DNA from: CAYURR01 sp964446745
Lineage (GTDB): Bacteria; Bacillota; Clostridia; Lachnospirales; WQUN01
DNA length: 33,840 nucleotides
Direction: 5' to 3'
Assembly (NCBI GenBank): GCA_964446745.1
Contig: CAYURR010000012.1
Span: 1-33,840 of the forward strand
The translations under genes and the position numbers were made by a program. The notes beneath the pieces were generated by a model, which saw only the letters and a list, made by a program, of their open reading frames with translations, made no database searches and was not told the origin of the DNA. Shown one piece after another: positions 1-8,085 of this stretch (position 1 is the stretch's first letter; every line of letters begins with the position of its first letter).

Positions 1-1115
1 AAGCCTTTTTTGTGGTCCTTGTAGTCTTCTCCCATTTCATCGGCAAATGTACGTAATGCCTGCTTTTGTTTATCCGTGAGTGTTGTGGGCACGGTTACAT
101 CAAGCGTAACGATCAGATCACCCACGACGCGGTTATTTTTAACATTCGGAACACCCTTGCCCCTGATGCTTACCACTGTGCCCGGCTGCGTGCCGGGTTT
201 TATTGTGTACTTTTCTTCGCCTTCCATCGTCGGTATGCTGATATCATCTCCGAGTGCGGCCTGTACAAAGGTAATTGGTACCTCCAGATGTAGGTCGTTT
301 CCTTTTCTCACGAATACCTTATGCGGCTGTACATATACGGTGATAAGCAGATCTCCCGGAGGTCCACCCTTTTCGCCGGACTCACCCTTGCCGCCGATGC
401 GTATGCTCTGGCCGTTATCGATACCCTTCGGCACCGTGACCGTTAGCGTCTTGCTCGTGCGCACCTTGCCCTCACCGCGGCATGTTGTACACGGATCCTT
501 GATGATCTTACCTTCGCCGTGGCATGCCGAACATGTACGTACCGTTGTCATCGTACCGAACATCGTCTGTTGCTGTACGCGCTCCTGACCCGAACCGCCA
601 CATTTTTTACAATTATCGGCATTCGTGCCCGGCTTTGCGCCCGTCCCCTTACATGTCGGACAGCTGTCACTGCTCGTGAGCGTGATATCACGTGTCGTAC
701 CGAAGTAAGCTTCATCAAACGTTATCTGTATATTGGTCTGCATGTCCGCGCCTCGTCGTGGGCCGTTACGCCTACGTCCACCGCCGCCGAACACATCTCC
801 GAAGCCACTTTCACCAAAGAAGCTCTCAAAGATATCGCCCATATCAAAGCCGCCATAGAACCCTCCGCCGCCGCCACCGCCGCTCTGATCAAACGCCGAA
901 TGGCCGTATTGGTTATATGCGGCCTTTTTTTGTGGGTCACTCAAAACCGCATAGGCTTCGTTGACCTCTTTAAATTTGTCTTCAGCAGCGGCATCACCCG
1001 GATTTGCATCCGGGTGATACTGCTTAGCCATTTTGCGATATGCCTTTTTTATCTCATCGTCCGATGCCGTTTTCGGCACCCCGAGTACCTCGTAATAATC
1101 ACGTTTCTCTGCCAT
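1..1115 (-). CDS. dnaJ: Chaperone protein DnaJ (Hsp40), 3' end cut by the window edge
   Basis: DnaJ stimulates the DnaK ATPase and delivers unfolded clients to it in the cytoplasm. Read leftward from ATG at 1115, about 371 codons are visible. They give an N-terminal J domain (opening MAEKRDYYEVLG, with the HPD motif at residues 34-36), a Gly/Phe-rich linker near residues 75-100, and a cysteine-rich zinc domain with all four CxxCxGxG repeats (CPTCKGTG, CKKCGGSG, CSACHGEG, CTTCRGEG), followed by the C-terminal peptide-binding domains. The frame is still open at base 1, at a sequence reading KDHKKGF, so probably only a handful of residues is missing. The start is supported by an upstream AGGGTGG. 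It lies 34 bases downstream of dnaK and is the last visible gene of the hrcA operon. This is a type I DnaJ. Confidence 0.97.
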   Translation of the reverse strand, partial: MAEKRDYYEVLGVPKTASDDEIKKAYRKMAKQYHPDANPGDAAAEDKFKEVNEAYAVLSDPQKKAAYNQYGHSAFDQSGGGGGGGFYGGFDMGDIFESFFGESGFGDVFGGGGRRRNGPRRGADMQTNIQITFDEAYFGTTRDITLTSSDSCPTCKGTGAKPGTNADNCKKCGGSGQERVQQQTMFGTMTTVRTCSACHGEGKIIKDPCTTCRGEGKVRTSKTLTVTVPKGIDNGQSIRIGGKGESGEKGGPPGDLLITVYVQPHKVFVRKGNDLHLEVPITFVQAALGDDISIPTMEGEEKYTIKPGTQPGTVVSIRGKGVPNVKNNRVVGDLIVTLDVTVPTTLTDKQKQALRTFADEMGEDYKDHKKG

Positions 1116-1149
1116 ATATCCACCCTATCAAAAAAGAAATCGCTCTATT

Positions 1150-3015
1150 TTAGTTCTCGGTATAGTTACCGTCTACAACATCCGGGCCGCCGTCGTTCTG
1201 ACCGCCTGCGCCCATGTTCGGGTCAAAGCCCGCTCCCGGGCCGCCTGCTGCACCTATGTTCTGATAGAGCTTCTGCGAGAAATCGTTCATTACCTTTGTG
1301 TAGCCCTCAACAGCCTGCTTCAGTGTGTTTACATCTGCGTCTGACATGGTATCCGCGTTCATGTTCTCAGATACGGACTTGAGCTTTGAAAGCTCGGATT
1401 CGATATTGGACTTGTCAGCATCGCTGATCTTGTCGCCCATATCCGTGATCATCTTCTCAGTCTGGAATATCAGGCTGTCTGCCTCGTTCTTTGTATCGAT
1501 AGCTTCCTTGCGCTTCTTATCAGCCTCTGCGTACTGCTCTGCCTCTTTAACCGCGCGGTCGATCTCGTCGTCGGACAGGTTTGTGCTTGCGGTGATAACG
1601 ATCTTTTGCTCGCGACCTGTGCCCAGATCCTTTGCCGATACGTTTACGATACCGTTCGCGTCGATATCAAACATAACCTCGATCTGCGGTACGCCACGCA
1701 TTGCAGCCGGGATACCGTCAAGCCTGAAGCGTCCGAGCGTCTTATTGTCGCGAGCGAGCGGTCTCTCACCCTGGATGACATGTATATCAACAGCCGTCTG
1801 GTTATTTTCTGCGGTCGAGAACACCTGCTTCTTATTAACAGGTATCGTCGTGTTACGTTCGATGAGCTTTGTAGCTACACCACCTAGTGTCTCGATACCG
1901 AGTGAGAGCGGTGTTACGTCCAGAAGCAGGATGTTACCTGCGCCCGCATCACCCGCAAGCTTGCCGCCCTGTATCGATGCACCGAGCGCTACGCACTCGT
2001 CCGGGTTGATGCCCTTGAACGGTTCCTGGCCTGTGAGCTTCTTGACAGCCTCTTGAACAGCCGGAATACGTGTCGAGCCACCAACGAGCAGCACCTTTGA
2101 AAGCTCGCCTGCGCTGAGATCAGCATCCTTTAAAGCGGTTTGAACAGGTCCCATCGTAGCCTGAACAAGATCAGCCGTCAGCTCGTCAAACTTTGCACGT
2201 GTAAGGTTCATGTCCAGATGCTTCGGGCCTTCCTGGTTCATTGTGATAAATGGCAGGTTGATGTTTGTGGTTGTGACAGACGACAGTTCCTTCTTGGCCT
2301 TCTCGGCAGCCTCTTTGAGACGCTGCATAGCCATCTTGTCCTGGCTCAAATCGATACCCTCGAGCTTCTTAAATTCCTGTACCATATATTTGATGATGCG
2401 ATCGTCGAAATCGTCGCCGCCCAGGTTGTTGTTACCGCTTGTAGCCAAAACCTCGATAACGCCGTCACCGATGTCGATGATCGATACGTCAAACGTACCG
2501 CCGCCGAGGTCATAAACCATGATCTTCTGTTCCTTCTCATTGTCAAGACCGTATGACAGCGCCGCTGCTGTCGGCTCGTTGATGATACGCTTTACGTCAA
2601 AGCCTGCGATCTTGCCCGCGTCCTTTGTAGCCTGTCTCTGGCTGTCTGTAAAATATGCCGGTACCGTGATAACAGCCTCCGACACGGTTTCGCCCAAGTA
2701 TGCCTCTGCGTCTGCCTTAAGCTTTTGCAGGATCATTGCCGAGATCTCTTGCGGTGAATAGTCCTTGTTGTTGATCTTTGTCTTGTGGTCGCTGCCCATC
2801 TTACGCTTGATCGATATAACCGTGTTGTCCGGATTTGTAATCGCCTGACGCTTCGCTGTTTCACCAACGAGACGCTCACCGGCCTTTGTAAAGCCTACTA
2901 TAGAAGGGGTTGTACGCATACCCTCACTGTTTGCTATGACGACGGGCTGTCCGCCTTCCATTACCGCTACGCACGAGTTCGTCGTTCCTAAGTCAATACC
3001 TATTATTTTTCCCAT
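1150..3015 (-). CDS. dnaK: Chaperone protein DnaK (Hsp70)
   Basis: DnaK is the ATP-dependent Hsp70 chaperone, working with DnaJ and GrpE. The N-terminal actin-like ATPase domain shows the phosphate-binding signature IDLGTTNSCVAV right at the start, VYDLGGGTFDVSI near residue 170 and the LVGGSTRIPAVQ signature near residue 310. A substrate-binding domain and helical lid follow, with a Gly-rich tail ending DVVDGNYTEN. At about 621 aa it is full length. An ATG six bases upstream (3021) leaves only one base after the AAGGAGGA ribosome binding site at 3023-3030. The ATG at 3015 leaves seven and gives the normal MGKIIGIDLG start, so it is chosen. It is third in the CIRCE-controlled operon, 33 bases after grpE. 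Confidence 0.98.
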   Translation of the reverse strand: MGKIIGIDLGTTNSCVAVMEGGQPVVIANSEGMRTTPSIVGFTKAGERLVGETAKRQAITNPDNTVISIKRKMGSDHKTKINNKDYSPQEISAMILQKLKADAEAYLGETVSEAVITVPAYFTDSQRQATKDAGKIAGFDVKRIINEPTAAALSYGLDNEKEQKIMVYDLGGGTFDVSIIDIGDGVIEVLATSGNNNLGGDDFDDRIIKYMVQEFKKLEGIDLSQDKMAMQRLKEAAEKAKKELSSVTTTNINLPFITMNQEGPKHLDMNLTRAKFDELTADLVQATMGPVQTALKDADLSAGELSKVLLVGGSTRIPAVQEAVKKLTGQEPFKGINPDECVALGASIQGGKLAGDAGAGNILLLDVTPLSLGIETLGGVATKLIERNTTIPVNKKQVFSTAENNQTAVDIHVIQGERPLARDNKTLGRFRLDGIPAAMRGVPQIEVMFDIDANGIVNVSAKDLGTGREQKIVITASTNLSDDEIDRAVKEAEQYAEADKKRKEAIDTKNEADSLIFQTEKMITDMGDKISDADKSNIESELSKLKSVSENMNADTMSDADVNTLKQAVEGYTKVMNDFSQKLYQNIGAAGGPGAGFDPNMGAGGQNDGGPDVVDGNYTEN

Positions 3016-3048
3016 AATCATATCCTCCTTATTTCGTTAAATTATCCG

Positions 3049-3576
3049 TTAGTTTGCAACCTTTACCATGGCTGCGCGTATGACCTTTTCCTTATATTTA
3101 TAACCTGTCTGCAGCTGCTCGACGACGGTGTTTTCGCCCGCCTCCTCGTCCTCCACATGAGCTACAGCAAAGTGTAGGTTGTGATCGAACGGCTTGCCGA
3201 CAGCCTCTATCTTTGTTACCCCAAGTTCTGAAAGCAATGTTTCAAACGACCTAAATGTCATCTCTATGCCCTTATAGAGCATGGATTCCTTGTCCTCGGA
3301 CGAACCGAGAGCACGTTCGAAGTTGTCTATAACGGGCAACAGCTTCGCTACCGTGTCCGCTACACCATCGTCATACATGGACGCCTTTTCCTTACTCGTG
3401 CGCTTGCGGAAATTGTCAAACTCCGCAAGTGTTCTCTGCAGCTTGTCGAGTAAGCTCTTGACCTCATCCTCGACCTCGGGCTGCCCAGACGTTTCGGGTT
3501 GCCCAGACGTTTCGGTTTGCTCCGACGCTTCAGCTTCCTCAATCACGGCTTCGTTTATTTCATTTTCCTTTTGCAC
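3049..3576 (-). CDS. grpE: Nucleotide exchange factor GrpE
   Basis: GrpE releases ADP from DnaK. The protein has a typical acidic, low-complexity N-terminus containing an imperfect repeat (QTETSGQPETSGQPEVE), then the coiled-coil core (LLDKLQRTLAEFDNFRKRTSKE) and the C-terminal beta domain ending GYKYKEKVIRAAMVKVAN. Two starts are possible. A GTG at 3576 follows an AGGGGTGG-type site with about seven bases of spacing and gives a 175-aa protein that opens directly in the acidic region. A TTG at 3633 follows GAGGT and would add 19 residues of basic/hydrophobic sequence that is unusual for this family. I prefer the GTG. It lies between hrcA and dnaK in the heat-shock operon. Confidence 0.92.
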   Translation of the reverse strand: MQKENEINEAVIEEAEASEQTETSGQPETSGQPEVEDEVKSLLDKLQRTLAEFDNFRKRTSKEKASMYDDGVADTVAKLLPVIDNFERALGSSEDKESMLYKGIEMTFRSFETLLSELGVTKIEAVGKPFDHNLHFAVAHVEDEEAGENTVVEQLQTGYKYKEKVIRAAMVKVAN

Positions 3577-3676
3577 TATTACACCACCCCTGAATTTTCT
3601 TACATGCTGGATTATCGTGTTAAATAGCTTCAAATCTTTTTTACCTCAAGACTTACCCTTAACCCTACCATCAGCC

Positions 3677-4732
3677 CTAACCGCCTGTAAGGGCGTTTAT
3701 GACTACGTTTATATTCTTCATGATCCCGTCGAGTACGGATACTACCTGTGAATAATCCATCCTCGTAGGGCCGATGATCCCTATGCTGCCATAGTTTTGC
3801 CCACCCATGATCAGGTTAGACTTTATAACACTGCAATTTTTGAGTTCCGTGAGGTTGTTCTCGGAACCTATGATCACCCTGATGCTGTCGGAGGTGTCCT
3901 GCCCGAGCATCGTCAGCAGCATTTCCTTTTCCTCGAGCGCCTGGAAGATCACCTTGGCCTTTTCTATATCGGAAAATTCCGGGAATGCGAGGATATTCTT
4001 GACACCGTTTGTGTATACCTTGATGTCGTCCTCGGCTTGTATGATGTCTACGATTGCATTCAACACCTGTACAAACAGCGGCTCGTCTACATATTCCGTA
4101 GACTGCCTGATGCGTTCGATGACATCGGCGTTGATATCGTACAGGGTCAACCCATGTAGGTTGTGGTTCAATATTGTTGACAAAAGATTTAGACTGTCGC
4201 TGTCTGGCACATGCTCCAAATATATAAAACGGTTTTTTACAACCTTGTTATCCGTCACCAGCACCATGACCACCGAGTGTTCATCCACCGGTAAAAGCTG
4301 CAGTTGCTTTACGGCTGTGCGCTTTTCTTGTGGCTCCGATACGATCGTCGTGTAATGCGTCATCATCGCAATAGCACGCGCTGTCTCCTGCATCAGATAA
4401 TGTATCTGGCTCACATTCGCGGCTATGATCTTTTGCATGTATTGTATTTCCTCGGTTGTGAGTTCCCTATGGGACATGAGGTTATCGACATAGAGCCGAT
4501 ACCCTGCGTCAGACGGTATACGCCCCGCGGACGCGTGCGGCTGTATGATAAGCCCCATCTCTTCAAGGTCGCTCATCTCGTTTCGAATCGTTGCAGAGCT
4601 GATACCGAGGTCGTATTTTTTAGCTATCGTACGGCTGCCTATCGGCTCCGCTGTCTGTATATAATCATTGATAATAGCCTCAAGTATCTTTATCTTTCTT
4701 TCATTTAATAACAGGCCCTCATTTGGTATCAC
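3677..4732 (-). CDS. hrcA: Heat-inducible transcription repressor HrcA
   Basis: HrcA represses class I heat-shock genes by binding CIRCE, and its activity is tuned by GroEL in characterised Firmicutes. The sequence shows the N-terminal winged-helix region (LNERKIKILEAIINDYIQTAEPIGSRTIAKKYDLGISSATIRNEMSDLEE, here described by its ends LNERKIK and RNEMSDLEE), the conserved HASAGRIPSDAGYRLYVD segment, and a GAF-like C-terminal domain ending with IGIIGPTRMDY and a short tail. The length, about 351 aa, is normal. A GTG at 4741 overlaps the ribosome binding site; the GTG at 4732 lies six bases after GAGGTG and is chosen. It is the first gene of its operon, just downstream of the CIRCE operator, so the repressor controls itself as well as grpE, dnaK and dnaJ. 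Confidence 0.97.
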   Translation of the reverse strand: MIPNEGLLLNERKIKILEAIINDYIQTAEPIGSRTIAKKYDLGISSATIRNEMSDLEEMGLIIQPHASAGRIPSDAGYRLYVDNLMSHRELTTEEIQYMQKIIAANVSQIHYLMQETARAIAMMTHYTTIVSEPQEKRTAVKQLQLLPVDEHSVVMVLVTDNKVVKNRFIYLEHVPDSDSLNLLSTILNHNLHGLTLYDINADVIERIRQSTEYVDEPLFVQVLNAIVDIIQAEDDIKVYTNGVKNILAFPEFSDIEKAKVIFQALEEKEMLLTMLGQDTSDSIRVIIGSENNLTELKNCSVIKSNLIMGGQNYGSIGIIGPTRMDYSQVVSVLDGIMKNINVVINALTGG

Positions 4733-4750
4733 TTGTATCACCTCACGTTG

Positions 4751-4777
4751 TTAGCACTCATTAGCGTTGAGTGCTAA
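4751..4777. promoter_or_regulatory. CIRCE operator (HrcA binding site)
   Basis: A perfect inverted repeat, TTAGCACTC, nine bases of spacer, GAGTGCTAA, matches the canonical CIRCE element exactly. It lies between the hrcA promoter (-10 at 4789-4794) and the hrcA start, in the untranslated leader. This is the normal place for HrcA repression of class I heat-shock operons. Confidence 0.98.
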
Positions 4778-4788
4778 TCGCTGAAATA

Positions 4789-4817
4789 AACATACCACTT
4801 GCATTGCTTCATGTCAA
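4789..4817 (-). promoter_or_regulatory. Sigma-A-type promoter of the hrcA-grpE-dnaK-dnaJ operon
   Basis: On the minus strand, TTGACA (4817-4812) is followed after exactly 17 bases by TATGTT (4794-4789). The -35 is a perfect consensus and the -10 matches four of six positions. The predicted transcription start lies next to the CIRCE element, as in other HrcA-controlled operons. Confidence 0.85.
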
Positions 4818-4872
4818 TAGTATTTTGAATCTTTTATAGAAAAATTTGAGAGCCAGATGTTGCTGCCACATT

Positions 4873-5340
4873 GACACCCAGCGGATATTTGAACTATACG
4901 ATCCGAAGCGTAACAAGCGATATACAAAGGATTTGATCAAGATAGGTTTCTTTGAATACGATAAACCCTGTATAGAAAACGAGCATCAACAACACTAGGC
5001 AGCGTTTTTCACAACAGGACAGGTAAGTAAGAACGCCCCAAGTCATATAATAAGAGCGGCATCAATAATAGATTTTGACAATCTCGGAGAGGAGGAGCGC
5101 AAGGTGTTATCCGCGGTGGAACGAAATAAGGCTGATTATGAAACGGCACTGTACAGCGCATGAAAGTCCGGCAGCGAAGAAGGGCATGAGCTAGGCCAGT
5201 CCGAGGGCCGAGAAGAAGGCGGAAAATGCCGGGCACTCTCTGATGCCAAGCGCTTCCTTGAACTGGGGATCGAGCCGGAGTTGGTAGCGAAGGGAACAAA
5301 TCTGAGTCTTAAGGAAGTATTAAAAATAAGGCATTCATAA
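4873..5340 (+). pseudogene. Remnant of an Rpn-family (PD-(D/E)XK nuclease / putative transposase) gene, C-terminal part
   Basis: One plus-strand reading frame carries recognisable protein from 4873 to the TAA at 5338-5340, but is broken by TAG at 4996 and TGA at 5161. The stretch from 5071 reads DFDNLGEEERKVLSAVERNKADYETALYSA. After the TGA it continues with a Gly/Glu-rich segment (GHELGQSEGREEGGK) and then AKRFLELGIEPELVAKGTNL. That order, a helical region, an EEG-rich linker and a short ELGIEPELVAK-like tail, is typical of the C-terminus of Rpn-type recombination-promoting nucleases. The nuclease core is missing upstream. The part before 4998 (LYDPKRNKRYTKDLIKIGF) shares the frame but I cannot place it firmly in the family. 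It is not expected to make a functional product. Confidence 0.7.
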
Positions 5341-5369
5341 TTATCTGTACAATATAAATAGGATAAATA

Positions 5370-5425
5370 GGCGTGGCAGATAGCAAAACCACACCACGGT
5401 TTTCCTCTTGCCACAGCCCATTTTT
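5370..5425. terminator. Hairpin, probable terminator between the Rpn remnant and the DUF2804 gene
   Basis: GGCGTGGCA (5370-5378) pairs with TGCCACAGCC (5409-5418) with a single bulged base, and inside it AAAACC (5385-5390) pairs with GGTTTT (5398-5403). On the plus strand it is followed by TTTTT at 5421-5425. It sits immediately after the minus-strand DUF2804 stop at 5427, where the minus-strand tail (TATTTATCC) is only moderately T-rich, so it may act in both directions. Confidence 0.6.
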
Positions 5426-5426
5426 A

Positions 5427-6428
5427 TTACCACCTATTTACAGCATGTTCCGCGAACGCGACAATATCATTTATTTCCAAGTGTGTGCCATCATCGAGCG
5501 TTACATATCCATTAAATCGCCCGAACACCTGATGGCATTTGTTATTTACAAATAACAGCTTGGTAGCCGTTACGCGGTCATAGATCGGTGTCATCTCGAG
5601 GTCCAGTCGGCCATCCTCTTCATAAATGCGCCATGGCTGCATGTAGTCCCCATTCCCGGCCAGTTCGAAAGCCACCGATCCGAGCTTATGAGCCTTTCCT
5701 GCATAGAACACGATATTCTCCGTGGCCTGCGAGGTATTGCCAAAGCCGCAGCCGAGGTTGAACCCGAACATCTGACCGTCCACCATGCCGGTACCGTTTG
5801 ACCAGTACCATTGATGTGAAAACGGCCATACCCCCCTGCCCCAGTCCAGCAACCCATATGCCGCTTCATTAAATACATATTCCTTTCCGCCAACGCGAAT
5901 CGTTCCCTTTGCCGTCATGCAGTTGATCTTATGATTATAGTAGAAGGCGTATTTATCCTCATCAAACGGTACGGTGATAACGATCGAATGTGGGTTTTGA
6001 CGTTGTAGTGCAATCTCGGCCTCAAGATCCCCCGCCTTACATCTCAATATCCGCCTATCCCCTTTTACTGTAAAACGCATATTCATATCATCCCGTTTAT
6101 ACCCGATCACATGATCTTTTTCCGTATCGGTAGGCATCGGCACGCTCTTAAACGGCAGCACGAGCATCTTTGTACGTTCCTCTCTGACTGTACCGTCGAG
6201 CGTAAAAAACATCGCCGATATACTGCCCGCGTAGGAGGTGTGGCCGATTGTGAACTGCATACATTTCTCGTTATCCGAAACCTGGTAGAAATCCCATTCC
6301 TTTAACCGCCACGGCGCGGTTTTCATAGCGTTGGGGTTATAGTTTAGTACGCTATGTGTCGAATACCCGACCGTCGCGATACCGTTCGCGTTTATGAGCG
6401 GACCGGGTTGTGTTATGAGTTTTTGCAT
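5427..6428 (-). CDS. DUF2804 family protein
   Basis: A 333-aa protein that matches the DUF2804 family as I know it. It shows the characteristic segment NEAAYGLLDWGRGVWPFSHQ followed by WYWSNGTG near residues 190-215, and a later MFGFNLGCGFGN. No signal peptide or membrane segment is visible. The biochemical function of the family is not established. The composition, rich in aromatic residues and beta-strand patterns, would suit a carbohydrate- or lipid-binding beta fold, but that is inference. The start is supported by GAGAGGA seven bases upstream. It is read divergently from the GNAT/metA pair, and the shared upstream region contains a long palindrome (6551-6580). Confidence 0.85.
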   Translation of the reverse strand: MQKLITQPGPLINANGIATVGYSTHSVLNYNPNAMKTAPWRLKEWDFYQVSDNEKCMQFTIGHTSYAGSISAMFFTLDGTVREERTKMLVLPFKSVPMPTDTEKDHVIGYKRDDMNMRFTVKGDRRILRCKAGDLEAEIALQRQNPHSIVITVPFDEDKYAFYYNHKINCMTAKGTIRVGGKEYVFNEAAYGLLDWGRGVWPFSHQWYWSNGTGMVDGQMFGFNLGCGFGNTSQATENIVFYAGKAHKLGSVAFELAGNGDYMQPWRIYEEDGRLDLEMTPIYDRVTATKLLFVNNKCHQVFGRFNGYVTLDDGTHLEINDIVAFAEHAVNRW

Positions 6429-6550
6429 ACAGACATCCTCTCTTTAAATAATCTATGTGCCGGGATTACTTCCCGCGTTTTTATCCATGCCGTATCACGT
6501 CCTATTTCCTTATTTTATTGAGTATATCAACGTTACACAGACATAGCAAG

Positions 6551-6580
6551 CATTCATAAGGATTTGAATCCTCGTGAATG
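6551..6580. promoter_or_regulatory. 30-bp imperfect palindrome overlapping the -35 box (candidate operator)
   Basis: CATTCA (6551-6556) mirrors TGAATG (6575-6580), and inside these GGATT (6560-6564) mirrors AATCC (6567-6571). All arms share one centre, at 6565/6566. The palindrome covers the -35 hexamer (6564-6569) of the promoter for the acetyltransferase and metA. The geometry suits a dimeric repressor, but no regulator is identified. Confidence 0.5.
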
Positions 6581-6593
6581 TACATGCTATAAT
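6564..6593 (+). promoter_or_regulatory. Promoter for the GNAT acetyltransferase and metA
   Basis: TTGAAT at 6564-6569 is followed after 18 bases by a perfect TATAAT at 6588-6593, preceded by TGC (an extended -10). It lies 30 bases before the acetyltransferase start. Confidence 0.75.
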
Positions 6594-6623
6594 ACATCAT
6601 CAACATTTGATAGAGGGTTGCAA

Positions 6624-7151
6624 ATGGAACATATAATCAAACAAGCCACACCGGACGACTGTGAGGCCATTTTACGGATATATGCGCATTATGTATTAAA
6701 CACGGCTATCTCGTTTGAGACTGAGCTGCCGTCCGCCGAAGCGTTTCGTCTACGGGTAAAAGGTATCGCCGAACACTATCCGTTTCTTCTATATCTAGTC
6801 GATGGTGAGGTTGTAGGCTATGCATATGCTTCGCGGCATGCCGAACGCGCCGCATATCGTTACGACGTGGATGTCTCCATATACATATCCGAGAAACATC
6901 ACGGAACCGGGATAGCTGCCGCGCTATATGACCGCTTGTTTAACATATTAGTTGAGCGCGGCTTTTATAACGCCTACGTGACCATTACACTCCCGAATGA
7001 GAAGAGCACACATTTCCACAAGAAATTCGGCTTCACAGAGGTAGGCGTATATCACAAAACCGGATATAAGCTAGGCAAATGGCATGACGTTGTCGTCATG
7101 GAAAAAACAATACAAGCCCACGCCGAAAACCCCGCACCGATAACAATATAA
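6624..7151 (+). CDS. GNAT family N-acetyltransferase (phosphinothricin acetyltransferase-like)
   Basis: A 175-aa single-domain acetyltransferase expected to transfer acetyl from acetyl-CoA to an amine substrate. It begins MEHIIKQATPDDCEAILRIYAHYV and includes the N-terminal NTAISFETELPS segment typical of the phosphinothricin/methionine sulfoximine acetyltransferase group. The acetyl-CoA loop reads SEKHHGTGIAAALYDRL. Late in the sequence is EKSTHFHKKFGFTEVGVYHKTGYKLGKWHDVVVMEK, described here by its ends. An upstream ATG (6564) overlaps the promoter. The ATG at 6624 follows GAGGG with six bases of spacing. It is 22 bases upstream of metA and probably cotranscribed, which fits a link to methionine analogues, though the real substrate cannot be read from sequence. 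Confidence 0.88.
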   Translation: MEHIIKQATPDDCEAILRIYAHYVLNTAISFETELPSAEAFRLRVKGIAEHYPFLLYLVDGEVVGYAYASRHAERAAYRYDVDVSIYISEKHHGTGIAAALYDRLFNILVERGFYNAYVTITLPNEKSTHFHKKFGFTEVGVYHKTGYKLGKWHDVVVMEKTIQAHAENPAPITI

Positions 7152-7173
7152 CTAATGGAGAGGTCGTGAACAG

Positions 7174-8079
7174 ATGCCGATAAAGGTACCCGATAACCTA
7201 CCCGCAAAGGGTGTTTTGCAAAATGAAGATATATTCGTGATGGATTATAGCCGCGCGTATCATCAGGACATACGCGCGCTCAAGATATGCATATTGAACC
7301 TGATGCCGAAGAAGCAAGAGACCGAGGTGCAGCTGCTACGCCTTTTGGGCAACAGCCCGCTGCAGGTGGAGATCAGTCTGTTGCATATGCAAAGCCACAT
7401 CTCGAAGAACACACCGGCCGAGCACATGCTTAGGTTTTACAGAGTATTTGATGATATAAAGAACGAGCGCTTCGACGGTATGATCATCACGGGTGCGCCC
7501 GTCGAGCAGATGGACTTCGAAGAGGTCAATTACTGGCAAGAGCTCTGCGAGATCATGGACTGGACCAATACCCATGTGACGAGCACGTTTCATATATGCT
7601 GGGGTGCGCAGGCAGGACTCTATCATCACTACGGCATACCCAAGTATCCGCTGGACAAGAAGATGTTTGGTATCTTTCTGCACAAAAAAAATAACCCCAT
7701 GGCAAAACTGCTGATGGGGTTTGATGATTACTTTTATGTACCGCACTCGCGCCATACGGAGATACGCCGCAGCGATATAGAGAAAATTAACGGCCTCGAG
7801 ATATTATCAGAGTCCGAGGAATCCGGTGTATATATCGTCTCGAATGAGGACGGCAGCAAGATATTCGTGACAGGGCATTCGGAATACGATCAGCTTACGC
7901 TCAAAGGCGAATTCGATCGCGATATCGCAAGCGGCTCGCCGATTGCACCCCCGCGCAATTATTTCCGGGACAATGATCCGAACAACCCGCCCGTAGTGAC
8001 CTGGCGCTCACATGCTAATCTGCTGTATCTGAACTGGCTCAATTACTTTGTATATCAGGTTACACCTTATGTGCTGTAG
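7174..8079 (+). CDS. metA: Homoserine O-acetyltransferase (MetA family)
   Basis: This enzyme acylates L-homoserine in the first committed step of methionine synthesis. The 301-aa sequence is full length for MetA. The catalytic triad known for the family falls at the expected numbers: Cys142 in HICWGAQAG, and His235 and Glu237 in TGHSEYDQ. Residue 111, in TGAPVEQMDFEEV, is glutamate. In the studied Bacillus enzyme this residue favours acetyl-CoA, whereas glycine favours succinyl-CoA, so acetyl transfer is predicted even though the family is often annotated as succinyltransferase. GGAGAGG precedes the ATG. It is probably cotranscribed with the upstream acetyltransferase. No SAM riboswitch or T-box was recognised upstream. 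Confidence 0.95.
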   Translation: MPIKVPDNLPAKGVLQNEDIFVMDYSRAYHQDIRALKICILNLMPKKQETEVQLLRLLGNSPLQVEISLLHMQSHISKNTPAEHMLRFYRVFDDIKNERFDGMIITGAPVEQMDFEEVNYWQELCEIMDWTNTHVTSTFHICWGAQAGLYHHYGIPKYPLDKKMFGIFLHKKNNPMAKLLMGFDDYFYVPHSRHTEIRRSDIEKINGLEILSESEESGVYIVSNEDGSKIFVTGHSEYDQLTLKGEFDRDIASGSPIAPPRNYFRDNDPNNPPVVTWRSHANLLYLNWLNYFVYQVTPYVL

Positions 8080-8085
8080 GCTTGA

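Noticed and set aside
1325..2556. Long plus-strand open frames (243 aa at 1325-2056, 138 aa at 2140-2556) opposite dnaK
   Set aside because: They are antisense shadows of the highly conserved dnaK gene and show no ribosome binding site or protein-like motif.
5009..5414. Minus-strand frames of 96 and 92 codons over the Rpn remnant
   Set aside because: They are proline/serine-rich antisense shadows without start signals; the plus-strand remnant explains the region better.
7152..7173. Possible SAM riboswitch or T-box before metA
   Set aside because: Only 22 bases separate metA from the acetyltransferase gene, and the leader before 6624 shows no such conserved core.
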